DNA of 64,000 nt from positions 1,853,829 through 1,917,828 of the forward strand of contig NW_017803976.1 in the NCBI RefSeq assembly GCF_001625305.1, written 5' to 3'. The position numbers and the translations under genes are program-made. Shown one piece after another: positions 63,327 through 64,000 of this stretch. Numbering within the stretch: the stretch's first letter is position 1; each line of letters starts with the position of its first letter. The stretch is from Branchiostoma belcheri. Lineage: Eukaryota; Chordata; Leptocardii; Amphioxiformes; Branchiostomatidae. The notes beneath the pieces are model-generated. The model worked only from the letters and a program-made list of their open reading frames with translations, made no database searches and was not told the DNA's origin.

Positions 63327-64000
63327 TGAGGTAAAGTGGTCTTGTTGGACAGGTGGCCTTCTTGGGCAGAATGCTCACACCTATGAGAAAAAACTTGACG
63401 ACTGGGAAAAGGTGGCTGTTATAGCCAGGTGACCAGCTTGAAGAGGTGGCCACCTGGGCAAGTTTTACTGCATCTTTTTTTGCATTGCCTTATTGTTACA
63501 TGTGATCTTTTTTATTTTTCTTGTTTGAAATCACACAAAAATTTGACTGTGAATCCAAAAAGCAAATTTAAACATGTGACTATCAATTTATTTATTTATT
63601 TATTGAAAATGCAACAAGACATTACACTGACTCTCAAGGCAGCAAAGCTGATGTTAGAGAGTCAACACATAAGGACAAAACATATAGGGCACATAATATC
63701 AACAGTGTGAAATTACAAAAAAAAAATGATCATAAGAACCTATCATTCCAATTAGCCGAGTAAATATATGTACACATCTAAAATAACACATTTGGAGGTC
63801 AGAGGTCGATAAAATAAGTCACAGTCAGACTACCTTGTATGAGAAAAAAAAATACTAAATAACAAGGTTAGAAAGGAACAGCGTGGAAGTGCCTAGAAAC
63901 GGTTTGTTGAAGTGATGTAAGTGTGGAAGGAGTGTGAGAGGCTTTCGTTTAATGTGATGTCATTGCCCGGGGACCGTTGAGTAGAACGCTGGTGGAGAGG
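63327..64000. other. HAUS3 intron to the right edge
   Basis: 63330-63470 carries GGTGGCCACCTGGGCAAGTT text like the Tc1/mariner-type MITE at 371. A TTTA run lies at 63586-63604. No exon was found; the remaining HAUS3 exons must lie further right. Confidence 0.4.

Noticed and set aside
1..64000. CRISPR array, bacterial operon or phage features
   Set aside because: The exon-intron structure, animal genes and MITE content are eukaryotic; the direct repeats seen are microsatellites, one minisatellite and transposon units without a spacer pattern.

Overview
The window is animal nuclear DNA and most resembles a cephalochordate (amphioxus, Branchiostoma). The protein-coding content consists of short exons with GT/AG introns. 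The exons encode chordate-like orthologues of four cellular genes, embedded in AT-rich intronic DNA that is crowded with short inverted-repeat elements (MITEs). Abundant MITEs of this kind are a published feature of amphioxus. The genus is an inference; no species call is made.

Layout. (1) 721-13106, plus strand: the 3' two thirds of OXCT1 (succinyl-CoA:3-ketoacid CoA-transferase), 11 exons encoding 331 residues, with the 5' exons beyond the left edge. A possible small nested gene lies in its second visible intron at 4537-4722. (2) 15412-18854, minus strand: a complete three-exon BTB-BACK-Kelch (KLHL) gene of 646 residues. (3) 19770-48965, plus strand: a complete three-exon TRIR (C19orf43-like) gene of 152 residues spread over 29 kb by two introns of about 14 kb; it starts 0.9 kb from the KLHL start in divergent orientation. 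(4) 53219-62824, minus strand: the C-terminal 391 residues of HAUS3 (augmin subunit) in nine exons, with the 5' exons beyond the right edge; it converges on TRIR. These four genes have unrelated housekeeping jobs (ketone-body use, substrate-adaptor ubiquitination, RNA processing, spindle microtubule branching); I see no operon-like or pathway logic.

Mobile DNA dominates everything else. At least four MITE families (called A-D here) share AGGCC termini and TA target duplications. One hAT-type MITE (family F) is present five times, four of them with exact or near-exact 8-bp target duplications. A second hAT-like family (G) begins AGGGCTCGAAAT. Two PIF/Harbinger-type elements have TTA duplications. 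A CpG-rich periodic element (family E) is built from about 30-bp units. There are also perfect or near-perfect foldback elements, Penelope-like and LINE 3' fragments, and tRNA-derived SINE pieces. Several elements are nested in each other and give an insertion order. Some touch gene structure: one MITE lies inside the splice donor of KLHL exon 1, one abuts a HAUS3 donor, and one appears to supply the HAUS3 3' UTR and poly(A) signal.

The strongest candidates for something undescribed are: a 746-bp, about 99% identical palindrome lying in a TRIR intron, which would be transcribed as a long hairpin; the periodic family E; a Harbinger insertion whose empty site survives in a neighbouring duplicate; and the 61-residue nested ORF. 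I found no evidence of a multi-gene system (defence, biosynthetic or otherwise).
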